From contig NZ_HE997645.1 in the NCBI RefSeq assembly GCF_000312485.1, positions 124,001-188,000 on the forward strand: a stretch of 64,000 bases of DNA. The letters run 5' to 3'. Shown in pieces: positions 20,522-30,501 of this stretch; positions within the stretch are counted from its first letter, which is position 1; each line of letters starts with the position of its first letter. The DNA comes from Yersinia massiliensis CCUG 53443 (GTDB lineage Bacteria > Pseudomonadota > Gammaproteobacteria > Enterobacterales > Enterobacteriaceae). The notes under the pieces were generated by a model. That model saw nothing but the letters and a program-made list of their open reading frames with translations, did no database searches and was not told the origin of the DNA. Made by a program: the position numbers and the translations under genes.

Positions 20522-20722
20522 GGTGCCTCCTAAGAAATGCATGACAAATCAGTCTACGTCAGTCAGATAACCAGTGAATCCAAGCAGCCACAAATATATT
20601 TGCAGTTAATTACACTTGCGAGAATCATATTGGCAGAGTGATTAATGTGCCATCGGTAATCCACTAACCCATCAAACGTAGCATATCTTCCAGAGTATGG
20701 GATTCGGATTAATGATAAAAAC

Positions 20723-21340
20723 TCACAGATTTAGCCCCTGCAGTGCTAACTGAAAGGCAATAAACCACATCACGCCCCCCACCAGTAAGTTAATGATCCG
20801 CTGCGAGGTGGGCCGATTAAGCCAAGGTGATAACCATGCCGCCAACAGCGCCAGTGCGAAAAACCAAGCGATAGAGGCACTCACAGCCCCTAGCGCAAAC
20901 CACGGACGCACATCAGGTAATAGCTGTCCTCCTAAGCTACCTAACACCACAAACGTATCGAGATACACGTGAGGGTTGAGCCAAGTGACCGCCAGCAATG
21001 TCACCACGATAGGCCAGCGCCCTTGTACACCTGTCGCGCTAGAAGATGCGGCATTCTCCCCCCGCCAAGCAGCAACGAGTGCACCCCAGCCGTACCACAG
21101 CAAGAAAACCACCCCACCCCAAGTCACCAAGGCTAAGAGTAATGGTGAGCGGCTAAGTAATGCGCTGCCGCCAAAAATCCCAGCGCAAATGAGGATGATA
21201 TCGCTCAAGGCACATAACGATGCGCTCATTAAGTGATGTTGACGTTTGATACCCTGATTCATCACGAAGGCATTTTGCGGCCCGAGGGGCAAAATCATCG
21301 CGGCACTGAGAGCAAAGCCTTGCAAAAACACAGCTAACAT
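20723..21340 (-). CDS. argO: Arginine exporter ArgO (LysE family)
   Basis: Inner-membrane exporter of arginine, 205 aa with about six helices. LysE signatures include [20 protein letters not shown] at the N terminus and [19 protein letters not shown] in the middle. In E. coli it is activated by ArgP, encoded nearby. The upstream region 21341-21554 is AT-rich and should contain the ArgP site. Confidence 0.93.
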   Translation of the reverse strand: MLAVFLQGFALSAAMILPLGPQNAFVMNQGIKRQHHLMSASLCALSDIILICAGIFGGSALLSRSPLLLALVTWGGVVFLLWYGWGALVAAWRGENAASSSATGVQGRWPIVVTLLAVTWLNPHVYLDTFVVLGSLGGQLLPDVRPWFALGAVSASIAWFFALALLAAWLSPWLNRPTSQRIINLLVGGVMWFIAFQLALQGLNL

Positions 21341-21554
21341 ACTGTTACCTTTAAATAATAATTGGAAATAGCATAGGAGTTTGGCGAGCCATTAGCAGCA
21401 TAGTACGTGGAGATAATCATCAGAGGAAATTGATAATTCTTATCAACTATAAGTAAAGCTAATAATGGATAGAGAGGGAGGTATCGACAAAAAGAAGTCA
21501 AAAGAAACGGGCCAATATCAGCCCGCTTTGACAGGATTTACCGCGTTCCGGTCG

Positions 21555-22424
21555 TTATGCGGACGGGTTAGATTCCGCTTTGGCGGTTTGATGTAAATGC
21601 ACATCCATCTGCGGGAATGGAATACCTATTTTATGGGCATCCAATGCACGTTTGAAGTTCTCCAGCAGATCCCAGTAAACATCTGCCGCGTCGCCATTGG
21701 TGGTCCAGACTCGCACCGTGAAGTTCAGTGAGGATGCCGCCATCTCATTGAGACGAACCGTCACACCTTTATCCTGCATCACGCGTTTATCAGCAGCGAT
21801 GATGTCACCCAGTACTTTCTTTACTACATCAATATCGGCGTCATAAGCTACGCCGATAACCATATCAGTGCGGCGGTTTGGTTCACGGCTGGTATTGATG
21901 ATGTTATTGGCGATAATCTTGCCATTAGGCACGACGATGATTTTGTCATCAACGGTACGTAAGGTTGTTGAGAATATCTGTACCTGTTCCACGGTCCCCG
22001 CTACGCCGCCCAAATCGACATATTCGCCCGCTTTAAACGGACGGAAAGCAACCAGCAACACACCGGCGGCAAAGTTGGATAGCGAGCCTTGCAGCGCCAA
22101 ACCTACAGCTAAGCCGGCTGCACCAATAACGGCAATGACTGATGCCGTCTGTACACCAAGACGCCCCAGTACCGCAACGATAGTGAAAGCCAAAATGCTA
22201 TAACGCGCCATTGCGGCCAAGAAATCCGCAACAGTGACATCAATGCCCCGTAGCTTCATCACCCGCGCAAGCATTCGCGAAACAACCTTAGCGATGATTG
22301 AACCGACCGTCAAAATCAATAGTGCCGCAACAAGATTCACTGCATATTGAATCAGTAAATCTTGGTTATTCACTAACCAAGTACTCGCTTCATTGATGCC
22401 GTCAACTACGTTTAATTCTTCCAT
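21555..22424 (-). CDS. mscS: Small-conductance mechanosensitive channel MscS
   Basis: Inner-membrane channel that opens under hypo-osmotic tension. It has 289 aa from [10 protein letters not shown]; this Met fits both a TAGG motif about 9 nt upstream and the E. coli start better than one three codons earlier. Three N-terminal helices lead into the pore helix ([21 protein letters not shown]), followed by [19 protein letters not shown] and the cytoplasmic vestibule domain. Confidence 0.96.
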   Translation of the reverse strand: MEELNVVDGINEASTWLVNNQDLLIQYAVNLVAALLILTVGSIIAKVVSRMLARVMKLRGIDVTVADFLAAMARYSILAFTIVAVLGRLGVQTASVIAVIGAAGLAVGLALQGSLSNFAAGVLLVAFRPFKAGEYVDLGGVAGTVEQVQIFSTTLRTVDDKIIVVPNGKIIANNIINTSREPNRRTDMVIGVAYDADIDVVKKVLGDIIAADKRVMQDKGVTVRLNEMAASSLNFTVRVWTTNGDAADVYWDLLENFKRALDAHKIGIPFPQMDVHLHQTAKAESNPSA

Positions 22425-22642
22425 TTGAACCATCCTACAAAAGCTCCCAGCGGGAGAGATTACGCAAAAAAATCACCGCAAAATACTGGCTGATAAATCA
22501 GGCAGCCCAAATAGGGTAACTAACAATGAAGAGTGTTGCCAATTTAGATAACGCTGGATGAGGATGAAAAGTATCGTCGAAGATGAATAACGCCTTACGG
22601 GACAGCAAGTCTCAACTTCGCATCCAGTCAGCTTTATTTAAA

Positions 22643-22672
22643 CGAAAAAAGGCCCTTAAGTAAGGGCCTTTT
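22643..22672 (-). terminator. Rho-independent terminator of epd-pgk-fbaA
   Basis: GGCCCTTA (22651-22658) and TAAGGGCC (22661-22668) form a stem, with six T following on the minus strand just beyond the fbaA stop. Confidence 0.9.
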
Positions 22673-22697
22673 GTATATCGAGTGAAGCAGTACCGAA

Positions 22698-23774
22698 TTA
22701 CAGAACGTCTTTCGCGTTCAGTTCTTCAAATGCTTTTTCCAAACGAGCGATCATAGTTACCTGTGCAGCACGCAGCCATACACGTGGATCGTAGTATTTC
22801 TTGTTCGGCTTATCAGCACCTTCTGGGTTACCCAGTTGGCCTTGCAGATAGCCTTCGTTCTTTTTGTAGTAGTTCAGAATACCTTCCCACGTTGCCCATT
22901 GGGTGTCGGTGTCGATATTCATTTTCACTACGCCGTAGCTGACCGCTTCTTTGATTTCAGCAGCAGTCGAACCTGAACCGCCATGGAACACGAAGTTCAG
23001 GGAGTTGTGCGGCAGGTTATGTTTCTTAGAAACATAATCCTGAGAATCGCGCAGGATAGTCGGGGTCAGTTTCACGTTACCTGGTTTGTAAACACCGTGT
23101 ACGTTACCGAAAGAAGCCGCGATGGTGAAACGTGGGCTGATTGCATTCAGTTTTTCGTATGCATAATCAACGTCTTGTGGCTGAGTATACAGAGAAGATG
23201 CGTCCATATGGCTGTTGTCCACGCCATCTTCTTCACCGCCAGTACAGCCCAGTTCGATTTCCAGTGTCATACCCAATTTCGCCATGCGAGTCAGGTACTT
23301 GCTGCAAATTTCGATGTTTTCTTCCAGGGACTCTTCTGACAGGTCAATCATGTGAGAAGAGAACAGTGGTTTACCGGTCGCGGCAAAATGTTTCTCGCCT
23401 GCGTCCAACAGACCGTCTAACCATGGCAGCAATTTCTTCGCGCAATGGTCGGTATGCAGAATGACAGGAACGCCATAGTGTTCAGCCATTTGATGTACAT
23501 GGTGAGCGCCTGAGATAGCACCCAGGATAGCAGCGCCTTGGCCTTCTGCTTTCACGCCTTTACCTGCGATGAATGCTGCACCACCGTTAGAGAACTGAAC
23601 GATAACTGGCGCGCGCACTTTGGCTGCTGTTTCCAGCACTGCGTTGATAGAGTCGGTGCCAACACAGTTGACTGCTGGCAGAGCAAAGTTGTTTTCTTTT
23701 GCTACTGCGAACACTTTCTGAACGTCATCACCTGTGATGACACCTGGTTTTACGAAATCAAAAATTTTAGACAT
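22698..23774 (-). CDS. fbaA: Class II fructose-1,6-bisphosphate aldolase
   Basis: Zinc-dependent aldolase of glycolysis and gluconeogenesis, 358 aa (E. coli 359). Zinc-site and signature segments are VILHTDHCAKK, EIELGCTGGEEDGVD and FVFHGGSGS. Third gene of epd-pgk-fbaA, 134 bp after pgk and before a strong terminator. Confidence 0.98.
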   Translation of the reverse strand: MSKIFDFVKPGVITGDDVQKVFAVAKENNFALPAVNCVGTDSINAVLETAAKVRAPVIVQFSNGGAAFIAGKGVKAEGQGAAILGAISGAHHVHQMAEHYGVPVILHTDHCAKKLLPWLDGLLDAGEKHFAATGKPLFSSHMIDLSEESLEENIEICSKYLTRMAKLGMTLEIELGCTGGEEDGVDNSHMDASSLYTQPQDVDYAYEKLNAISPRFTIAASFGNVHGVYKPGNVKLTPTILRDSQDYVSKKHNLPHNSLNFVFHGGSGSTAAEIKEAVSYGVVKMNIDTDTQWATWEGILNYYKKNEGYLQGQLGNPEGADKPNKKYYDPRVWLRAAQVTMIARLEKAFEELNAKDVL

Positions 23775-23908
23775 GTACGTTGTCCTGTTTCGTCGACTGA
23801 AGATAGCAGCTATCCGATGGGATAGGCCCTAAAGGTAAATCAGGTTTCGCTTATCTAGCGGTATAAACCATAAGCGAAACGGGCGGCTCTCGCCCCCCGT
23901 TATCTCAA

Positions 23909-25072
23909 TTACTGCTTAGCACGCTCTTCCAGCATCACAACCGCTGGCAGTTTTTTCCCTTCTACGAACTCAAGGAATGCACCACCGCCCGTAGAGATGT
24001 AGGAGATTTGGTCAGCAATACCGAACAGGTCGATTGCTGCCAGCGTGTCACCACCGCCTGCGATAGAGAATGCTTCGCTTTCTGCGATAGCGCGAGCGAC
24101 AATCTCGGTCCCTTTACGGAAGTTAGGGAACTCAAACACACCCACTGGGCCATTCCACAGAATGGTTTTGGCGTTTTTCAGGATCTCAGCCAGACGCTCC
24201 GCAGACACGTCGCCCAAGTCCAGAATTTGCTCATCATCTTTAATTTGATTAGCTGGTTTCAGTGTTGCAGTCGCCGTTTCAGAGAACTCGGTCGCAACAC
24301 GAACGTCTGTTGGAACAGGGATATCACAAGTTTCCAGCAAGCGTTTTGCTTCAGGAATCAGGTCTGCTTCGTACAGTGATTTACCAACATTGTTACCTTG
24401 AGCAGCAACGAAGGTATTGGCGATACCACCACCAACAATCAGTTGGTCCGCAATTTTAGACAGCGCACCCAATACAGTCAGTTTGGTTGAAACTTTAGAA
24501 CCACCCACGATAGCAACCATTGGGCGAGCTGGGTTACCCAGTGCTTTACCCAGTGCTTCGAGTTCGGCTGACAACAGCGGACCGGCACAAGCGATAGGGG
24601 CAAATTTACCCACACCATGAGTAGACGCTTGCGCACGGTGAGCCGTACCAAACGCATCCATTACATACACGTCACACAGTGCAGCGTATTTTTTGGACAA
24701 CGTTTCGTCGTCTTTTTTCTCGCCTTTGTTGAAGCGAACGTTTTCCAGCACCACTAACTCGCCAGCTGCAACTTCAACACCGTCTAGATAGTCTTTCGCC
24801 AGACGTACCGGAGCAGACAATTTGTCTTTCAGGTAGTTAACGACTGGCAGCAAGGAGTACTCTTCGTTGTACTCGCCTTCGGTCGGGCGACCCAAGTGAG
24901 AGGTAACCATTACTTTAGCACCTTGCTTCAGTGCTGTTTCAATGGTCGGCAGTGATGCACGGATACGCGCATCAGAAGTCACTTTACCCTCTTTTACCGG
25001 CACATTGAGGTCCGCACGGATCAGCACGCGTTTGCCAGCCAGATCCAGATCGGTCATCTTAATTACAGACAT
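23909..25072 (-). CDS. pgk: Phosphoglycerate kinase
   Basis: ATP-generating glycolytic enzyme, 387 aa, same as E. coli. The N-terminal signature [14 protein letters not shown] and the C-terminal nucleotide-binding segments [10 protein letters not shown] and GGGDTLAA are intact. Middle gene of epd-pgk-fbaA. Confidence 0.98.
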   Translation of the reverse strand: MSVIKMTDLDLAGKRVLIRADLNVPVKEGKVTSDARIRASLPTIETALKQGAKVMVTSHLGRPTEGEYNEEYSLLPVVNYLKDKLSAPVRLAKDYLDGVEVAAGELVVLENVRFNKGEKKDDETLSKKYAALCDVYVMDAFGTAHRAQASTHGVGKFAPIACAGPLLSAELEALGKALGNPARPMVAIVGGSKVSTKLTVLGALSKIADQLIVGGGIANTFVAAQGNNVGKSLYEADLIPEAKRLLETCDIPVPTDVRVATEFSETATATLKPANQIKDDEQILDLGDVSAERLAEILKNAKTILWNGPVGVFEFPNFRKGTEIVARAIAESEAFSIAGGGDTLAAIDLFGIADQISYISTGGGAFLEFVEGKKLPAVVMLEERAKQ

Positions 25073-25174
25073 GGTGAATCCTCTTGTTGATTCTCTTTAA
25101 AGTTGCATAAGCTGCACATCAACGCAGATATAACCGCAGTAACCCACGGAAAAATAAGACGTTGGCATACCATA

Positions 25175-26191
25175 CTAGAAACCACTTCGAGCCATCGCCA
25201 ATGTCGTATCCAACATTCTATTGGCGAAACCCCATTCGTTATCGCACCATACCAATGTCTTAATTAGGTGCTGCCCACTGACCCGCGTCTGCGTGCAATC
25301 GACAATAGCACTGTGCGGATCATGGTTAAAATCAGTCGACACCAAGGGTAATTCCGTATAGTCAACTATACCACGAAATGAGCCTCTTGCTGCCTTTTGC
25401 AAAAGCTGGTTAACCTCAGCCACGCCAACAGGGCTTGTCACGCTAACGCTTAAATCGATAGCCGTCACGTTGATCGTTGGTACCCGTACCGAGATAGCCT
25501 CAAACCTGTCGCAAAACTTCGGAAAAATACGGGTAATCCCTGCCGCCAGTTTGGTGTCGACGGGGATAATGGACTGGCTTGCTGCTCGCGTACGACGTAA
25601 ATCCTGATGATAAGCATCAATCACGGGCTGGTCATTCATTGATGAATGAATGGTGGTCACAGTGCCAGACTCGATGCCATAGGCATCATCCAACAACTGA
25701 ATAATAGGAATAATACAGTTCGTGGTACAGGAAGCGTTGGAAACAATCCGGTGCTCAGCCTGTAAATCCTGATGGTTAACACCATAAACCACGGTCGCAT
25801 CTAAATCATGGCCACCGGGATGGGCAAACAACACCTTTTTGGCACCCGCGGTTAAATGCGCCTCACCATCTGCGCGGCTGCCATACACGCCGCTGCAATC
25901 CAGAACCACATCAATTCCTAACTCACCCCAAGGCAATTGCCCGATCTCTGGCTGATGTACCAACCGGATGGTATCGTCCCCGACGTATAAACTGTCACAT
26001 TCCTGACGAACATCCCAGGCGAAGCGGCCATGGCTGGAGTCATACTTCAACAGATGGGCCATCCCTTCTGCATTCGCCAACTCATTAATCGCAACAACAG
26101 AAATTTCTGCCCGACGACCTGATTCATACAGTGCGCGTAAAACGCTACGGCCAATGCGGCCAAAGCCATTTATCGCTATGCGGATTGTCAT
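25175..26191 (-). CDS. epd: D-erythrose-4-phosphate dehydrogenase
   Basis: NAD-dependent enzyme that makes 4-phosphoerythronate for pyridoxal phosphate synthesis. It has 338 aa, a GAPDH relative, with NAD motif [14 protein letters not shown] and the active-site [10 protein letters not shown] (catalytic Cys). Residues such as [11 protein letters not shown] and [11 protein letters not shown] distinguish Epd from GapA. First gene of epd-pgk-fbaA. Confidence 0.95.
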   Translation of the reverse strand: MTIRIAINGFGRIGRSVLRALYESGRRAEISVVAINELANAEGMAHLLKYDSSHGRFAWDVRQECDSLYVGDDTIRLVHQPEIGQLPWGELGIDVVLDCSGVYGSRADGEAHLTAGAKKVLFAHPGGHDLDATVVYGVNHQDLQAEHRIVSNASCTTNCIIPIIQLLDDAYGIESGTVTTIHSSMNDQPVIDAYHQDLRRTRAASQSIIPVDTKLAAGITRIFPKFCDRFEAISVRVPTINVTAIDLSVSVTSPVGVAEVNQLLQKAARGSFRGIVDYTELPLVSTDFNHDPHSAIVDCTQTRVSGQHLIKTLVWCDNEWGFANRMLDTTLAMARSGF

Positions 26192-26422
26192 GTTACTCCC
26201 TGTTTCTGGTTATTATCATGCAACCCTATAGCCTACTGCACTGCACCCTAAGATGTTAATCGCCTTATCACAATTCAGCCAGAATACACCTGACTTTTTC
26301 CTCAGCAAATTTGAGCTGAAACGGAAAACGAATTATGACTGAAACGCTTCAGCCAGAATAAACCAAACTTATCAGAAAAGGAATATCTGCCTGATAAAGG
26401 GCACAATTCATCCATCAATTGG

Positions 26423-26453
26423 CGAAAAAAAAGACCGCCGAAGCGGTCTTTTA
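26423..26453 (-). terminator. Rho-independent terminator of tktA
   Basis: AAGACCGC (26431-26438) and GCGGTCTT (26443-26450) pair around a 4-nt loop; the minus strand ends in a long T-run. Confidence 0.9.
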
Positions 26454-26548
26454 ACAGGTGTATTACCTCGATTCTCATCAGCGTTTACACCTTTTGGCTA
26501 TCTTAATAACGGCTCGTATTAATCAAGCCGTTAGCTTTCTCTCGAAGA

Positions 26549-28543
26549 TTACTTCAACAGTGCCTGAGCTTTTGCCACCACATTTTCGACGGTGAAACCA
26601 AACTCTTTGAACAGCAATTCCGCTGGAGCAGATTCACCGAAGGAATGCATGCCCACAACATCGCCATTCAGGCCAACGTATTTGTACCAGTAATCAGCAA
26701 TACCCGCTTCCACCGCGACGCGAGCGCTAACCGCTGATGGCAATACGGATTCACGGTAAGCCGCATCTTGTTTGTCGAAAGCATCTGTTGATGGCATAGA
26801 GACAACACGCACTTTACGGCCAGCAGCAGTCAATTGATCGGCAGCAGCGACAGCCAATTCAACTTCAGAACCGGTTGCGATAAAGATCAGCTCAGGTTGG
26901 CCAGCACAATCTTTCAGCACGTAAGCGCCTTTAGAGATGTTAGCTAATTGCTCAGCAGTACGTGGCTGTTGTGCCAAGTTCTGACGCGAGAAGATCAGTG
27001 CGCTTGGGCCGTCTTTACGTTCCAATGCATACTGCCATGCCACCGCAGACTCAACTTGGTCACAAGGACGCCATGTGCTCATGTTTGGTGTCACACGCAG
27101 GCTGGCCATTTGCTCAACAGGCTGATGGGTTGGACCGTCTTCGCCCAGACCGATTGAGTCATGGGTATAAACGAAGATGCTGCGGATTTTCATCAATGCG
27201 GCCATGCGCACTGCGTTACGTGCATATTCCACGAACATCAGGAAGGTTGCGCCGTAAGGGATAAAGCCGCCGTGCAGAGCGATACCGTTCATGATGGCTG
27301 ACATACCAAATTCACGGACACCGTAGTGAATGTAGTTACCGGCCAGATCATCGCCCAGTGATTTAGAACCGGACCAGATAGTCAGGTTACTTGGTGCCAG
27401 GTCAGCAGAGCCACCCAAGAATTCAGGTAACACTTTGCCGAAAGCTTCCAGCGCATTTTGTGATGCTTTACGGCTAGCAATTTTGGCTGGGTTTGCTTGC
27501 AACTCTTCAATGAATTTCTTCGACTCAGTCGCCCAGTTAGCAGGTAACTCACCGCTAACACGACGTTTGAACTCAGCAGCCAACTCTGGGTGTGCTTTCG
27601 CGTAAGCGGCAAACTTCTCGTTCCAAGCCGCTTCTTTTGCCTGACCGACTTCTTTTGCATCCCACGCGGCATAGATATCCTGTGGAATTTCGAATGCTGG
27701 GTATTTCCAACCTAAAGCTTCGCGAGTCGCAGCCACTTCATCCGCACCTAATGGTGCGCCGTGTGAGTCATGCGTACCGGCTTTCTTCGGCGAACCAAAA
27801 CCGATGATGGTTTTGCACATCAACAGTGACGGTTTGTCTGTCACTTTGTGGGCTTGTTCGATGGCCGCTTTGATGGCGTCAGCGTTATGACCATCAACAC
27901 CACGCACAACGTGCCAGCCGTAAGCTTCAAAACGGGCTGCAGTGTCATCAGTGAACCAGCCTTCAACGTGGCCGTCGATAGAGATACCGTTGTCATCATA
28001 GAACGCGGTCAGTTTGCCCAGCTTCATGGTTCCAGCCAGAGAGCAAACTTCGTGAGAGATGCCTTCCATCATGCAACCGTCGCCCATAAAGGCATAGGTG
28101 TGATGATCGACAACGTCATGACCAGGGCGGTTAAACTGCGCGCCCAACGTGCGTTCTGCAATCGCAAAACCAACAGCATTCGCAATGCCCTGACCCAATG
28201 GACCCGTGGTGGTTTCTACGCCTGCGGTATAACCATATTCTGGGTGACCTGGCGTTTTAGAGTGCAATTGGCGGAAGTTTTTCAGTTCTTCCATCGGCAG
28301 ATCATAGCCAGTAAGGTGCAACAAGCTATAAATCAGCATGGAGCCGTGACCATTTGACAAGACGAAACGGTCGCGATCTGCCCAGTGTGGGTTGGTTGGA
28401 TTATGGTTCAGGTAATCACGCCACAGAACTTCGGCAATATCTGCCATACCCATAGGGGCACCGGGGTGGCCGGAATTCGCTTTTTGCACTGCGTCCATGC
28501 TTAGTGCGCGGATCGCGTTGGCAAGCTCTTTACGAGAGGACAT
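26549..28543 (-). CDS. tktA: Transketolase
   Basis: Thiamine-diphosphate enzyme of the pentose phosphate pathway, 664 aa (E. coli TktA 663). The signature [27 protein letters not shown] is at the N terminus, the ThDP motif [18 protein letters not shown] near residue 155, and the C-terminal signature includes [17 protein letters not shown]. Monocistronic, with its own terminator. Confidence 0.98.
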   Translation of the reverse strand: MSSRKELANAIRALSMDAVQKANSGHPGAPMGMADIAEVLWRDYLNHNPTNPHWADRDRFVLSNGHGSMLIYSLLHLTGYDLPMEELKNFRQLHSKTPGHPEYGYTAGVETTTGPLGQGIANAVGFAIAERTLGAQFNRPGHDVVDHHTYAFMGDGCMMEGISHEVCSLAGTMKLGKLTAFYDDNGISIDGHVEGWFTDDTAARFEAYGWHVVRGVDGHNADAIKAAIEQAHKVTDKPSLLMCKTIIGFGSPKKAGTHDSHGAPLGADEVAATREALGWKYPAFEIPQDIYAAWDAKEVGQAKEAAWNEKFAAYAKAHPELAAEFKRRVSGELPANWATESKKFIEELQANPAKIASRKASQNALEAFGKVLPEFLGGSADLAPSNLTIWSGSKSLGDDLAGNYIHYGVREFGMSAIMNGIALHGGFIPYGATFLMFVEYARNAVRMAALMKIRSIFVYTHDSIGLGEDGPTHQPVEQMASLRVTPNMSTWRPCDQVESAVAWQYALERKDGPSALIFSRQNLAQQPRTAEQLANISKGAYVLKDCAGQPELIFIATGSEVELAVAAADQLTAAGRKVRVVSMPSTDAFDKQDAAYRESVLPSAVSARVAVEAGIADYWYKYVGLNGDVVGMHSFGESAPAELLFKEFGFTVENVVAKAQALLK

Positions 28544-29052
28544 GTTTTACTCCAGGTCGGATTAAAAAAAGCGTTCAAGTTTACCATTTTCTCAGATCAA
28601 ACATTGAAACGGCAATCACTAAAACCAAATGAGCTATAACTTCCATATTAATGACGAATGGAGTCTGCTGAATTTCAGAATTAAGCTATAGCTGTAACGC
28701 CCAAGGCACGTTAACCTCACTGCGTTCTTAGCCACACTGAGCGAATCAACACTCAAGGGACCGAAAGTGCTCGTTTTTGCAAACAAATCTGCAAACCCAC
28801 ACGGGGTAACAATAACTTTCATGCGACAACAACAACTTTCACGCGACAACAACAACTTTGGGCAAAACCTATTGCCGACAGAGTAGAACAACCGACGTCG
28901 ATTCAACAGCTATTAATGCAATAGATGGTAAGAGTGTCGCAGCATCTATCGGCGAAGTGCCGTGAATAGATAACGACTCGTGATGCGTTATCGGCGCAGT
29001 TAGAACGGTGCTATTGAATGATAAAAATGACATCACCACAGGAAAAAGTGTT
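28544..29052. promoter_or_regulatory. Divergent intergenic region tktA/loiP
   Basis: About 500 bp without a convincing gene; the short ORFs show no family features. It must contain the promoters of tktA (minus) and loiP (plus), and it holds a small 20-bp tandem repeat listed separately. Confidence 0.5.
28814..28853. repeat. 20-bp tandem duplication upstream of loiP
   Basis: Two adjacent 20-bp units beginning AACTTTCA (28814 and 28834) differ at one base and are followed by AACTTTG, the start of a third. No function is evident. Confidence 0.75.
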
Positions 29053-29805
29053 ATGAAAATTCGTACCTCTATGATTGCACTGAGCCTGACAGCCCTGCTT
29101 AGCGGCTGTCAAAATATGAATACTGATGGCTTAATGCAGTCGGGTGCTCAAGCGTTTCAAGCGGCAACCCTAAGTGATGCTGATGTAAAAAATCTCAGTG
29201 AAAAATCTTGCTCAGAAATGGATCAGAAAGCACAGATCGCCCCAGCAGATAGCACTTACGGTAAACGTCTGGCGAAAATTTCTGCTGCATTAGGCAATAA
29301 CATCAATGGTACACCAGCCAACTATAAGGTTTACGTGACGAAAGATGTGAATGCTTGGGCGATGGCTAATGGGTGTATTCGTGTCTATAGCGGTCTGATG
29401 GACATGATGACCGACAATGAAGTGGAAGGTGTGCTTGGCCATGAAATGGGCCATGTAGCCTTGGGTCATACCCGTAAAGCGATGCAGGTGGCCTACGGCA
29501 CGACCGCACTGCGTACTGCTGCGGCCTCCGCTGGCGGTATCGCAGGTCAACTTTCTCAATCCCAATTAGCGGATATTGGCGAGAAGCTGGTCAACGCCCA
29601 ATTTTCTCAGAAACAAGAAAGTGAAGCGGATGATTACTCATTTGATTTGCTGAAAAAGCAGGGTATTGATCCCAATGGTTTAGTCACCAGTTTTGAGAAA
29701 TTGGCCACCATGGATGCAGGTCGTACCAGCACCATGTTCGACGACCACCCTTCATCCCAAGCCCGCGCCGATCATATTCGTCAGCGAATTGCGACCGAGA
29801 AATAA
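29053..29805 (+). CDS. loiP: M48-family lipoprotein metalloprotease LoiP (YggG)
   Basis: Outer-membrane-anchored zinc protease induced by low osmolarity in E. coli. It has 250 aa from MKIRTSMIAL; the Met 15 codons earlier would spoil the lipoprotein signal. The lipobox LLSGC places the lipidated Cys at 19. The zinc motif HEMGH (in LGHEMGHVALGH) and the downstream ESEADDYSFDLL Glu are intact. A terminator follows. Confidence 0.94.
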   Translation: MKIRTSMIALSLTALLSGCQNMNTDGLMQSGAQAFQAATLSDADVKNLSEKSCSEMDQKAQIAPADSTYGKRLAKISAALGNNINGTPANYKVYVTKDVNAWAMANGCIRVYSGLMDMMTDNEVEGVLGHEMGHVALGHTRKAMQVAYGTTALRTAAASAGGIAGQLSQSQLADIGEKLVNAQFSQKQESEADDYSFDLLKKQGIDPNGLVTSFEKLATMDAGRTSTMFDDHPSSQARADHIRQRIATEK

Positions 29806-29827
29806 ATTCGTTCCGCAGATAAAGACA

Positions 29828-29856
29828 AAACGCCCCACTCTTGGGGCGTAAAATTT
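29828..29856 (+). terminator. Terminator of loiP
   Basis: CGCCCCA (29831-29837) and TGGGGCG (29842-29848) form a stem followed by TAAAATTTT. Confidence 0.8.
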
Positions 29857-29875
29857 TGACACAGTGTCTGGTGCA

Positions 29876-29975
29876 GTGAAAACAGGCAGATCGTAAAGAC
29901 GCCGTGAATCCGTCCATGGAGGCTCGAGCCGCGCCATCCTTGGCGCGGACGCTTTACTCTTCTGACTGTCCTCAC
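29876..29975. repeat. Palindromic intergenic repeat, copy 1 (YPAL-like)
   Basis: About 100 bp whose ends are inverted: GGCAGATCGTAAAG near 29885 pairs imperfectly with CTTTACTCTTCTGACTGTCC near 29953. It shares long blocks, such as GACGCCGTGAATCC and GGAGGCTCGAGCCGCGCCAT, with a copy at 48676-48762 in the opposite orientation. Yersiniae carry a miniature palindromic family called YPAL; assignment to it is from memory and tentative. Confidence 0.65.
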
Positions 29976-30040
29976 TGATTCAGATCTCGCTATCGTGGTA
30001 TGAGTCTTTGCTTGGGTCTCTTAGCTATATTCCCACTTAG

Positions 30041-30358
30041 CTATTTTTCCACATCGAGATTAACTTCAATCTGATCGCCATTCACCCGCACCGGATAAAT
30101 CGCTAAGTCTCTATCGCCAGGCTCACGCAGGCACTGCCCCGTCCGGACATCAAACAACGCGCCATGCAAGGGGCATTCAATGATCGCGCCGTCAGTAAAG
30201 CCCTGACTTAATAATGCATTAGCATGAGGGCAGATATCTTCCATCGCAAAATACTCACCATCAACCAGATAGATACCAATTCTCTGCTCATCAACCTGAG
30301 CAGAAAAAGGAAAATCCGGTTTGACGTAATTCGCCTTACAAACGCTAAACCACCCCAT
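30041..30358 (-). CDS. Rieske-type [2Fe-2S] ferredoxin
   Basis: 105-aa stand-alone Rieske protein. The cluster ligands are Cys43/His45 (CPH) and Cys62/His65 (CPLH), with typical spacing and the GALFDVRTG hairpin. Family members serve as electron carriers to ring-hydroxylating oxygenases (HcaC/BphF type) or as the small nitrite reductase subunit. No oxygenase, reductase or nirB lies nearby, so the partner is unknown. Monocistronic between loiP and speA; a GGGG-rich stretch precedes the ATG. Confidence 0.85.
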   Translation of the reverse strand: MGWFSVCKANYVKPDFPFSAQVDEQRIGIYLVDGEYFAMEDICPHANALLSQGFTDGAIIECPLHGALFDVRTGQCLREPGDRDLAIYPVRVNGDQIEVNLDVEK

Positions 30359-30446
30359 GAAAGCCCCCTATTAACCCACACCATCATCATTTAAGTCATT
30401 ACTATGAGTGTGGTTGAGAATGGGTTAATCGCCAGTGACCATAAAA

Positions 30447-30478
30447 ACAAAAAGGGCAAACTCACGTTTGCCCTTAAG
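30447..30478 (-). terminator. Rho-independent terminator of speA
   Basis: AAGGGCAAAC (30452-30461) and GTTTGCCCTT (30466-30475) form a 10-bp stem; the minus strand continues TTTGTTTTTAT. Confidence 0.9.
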
Positions 30479-30501
30479 TCATTTTCGAAACCTGTTAATA
30501 C

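Noticed and set aside
27848..28357. 169-codon plus-strand ORF
   Set aside because: Antisense to tktA, which is fully conserved; no family features or ribosome-binding site.
28634..28906. 90-codon minus-strand ORF between tktA and loiP
   Set aside because: No ribosome-binding site or similarity; it spans the 20-bp repeat.
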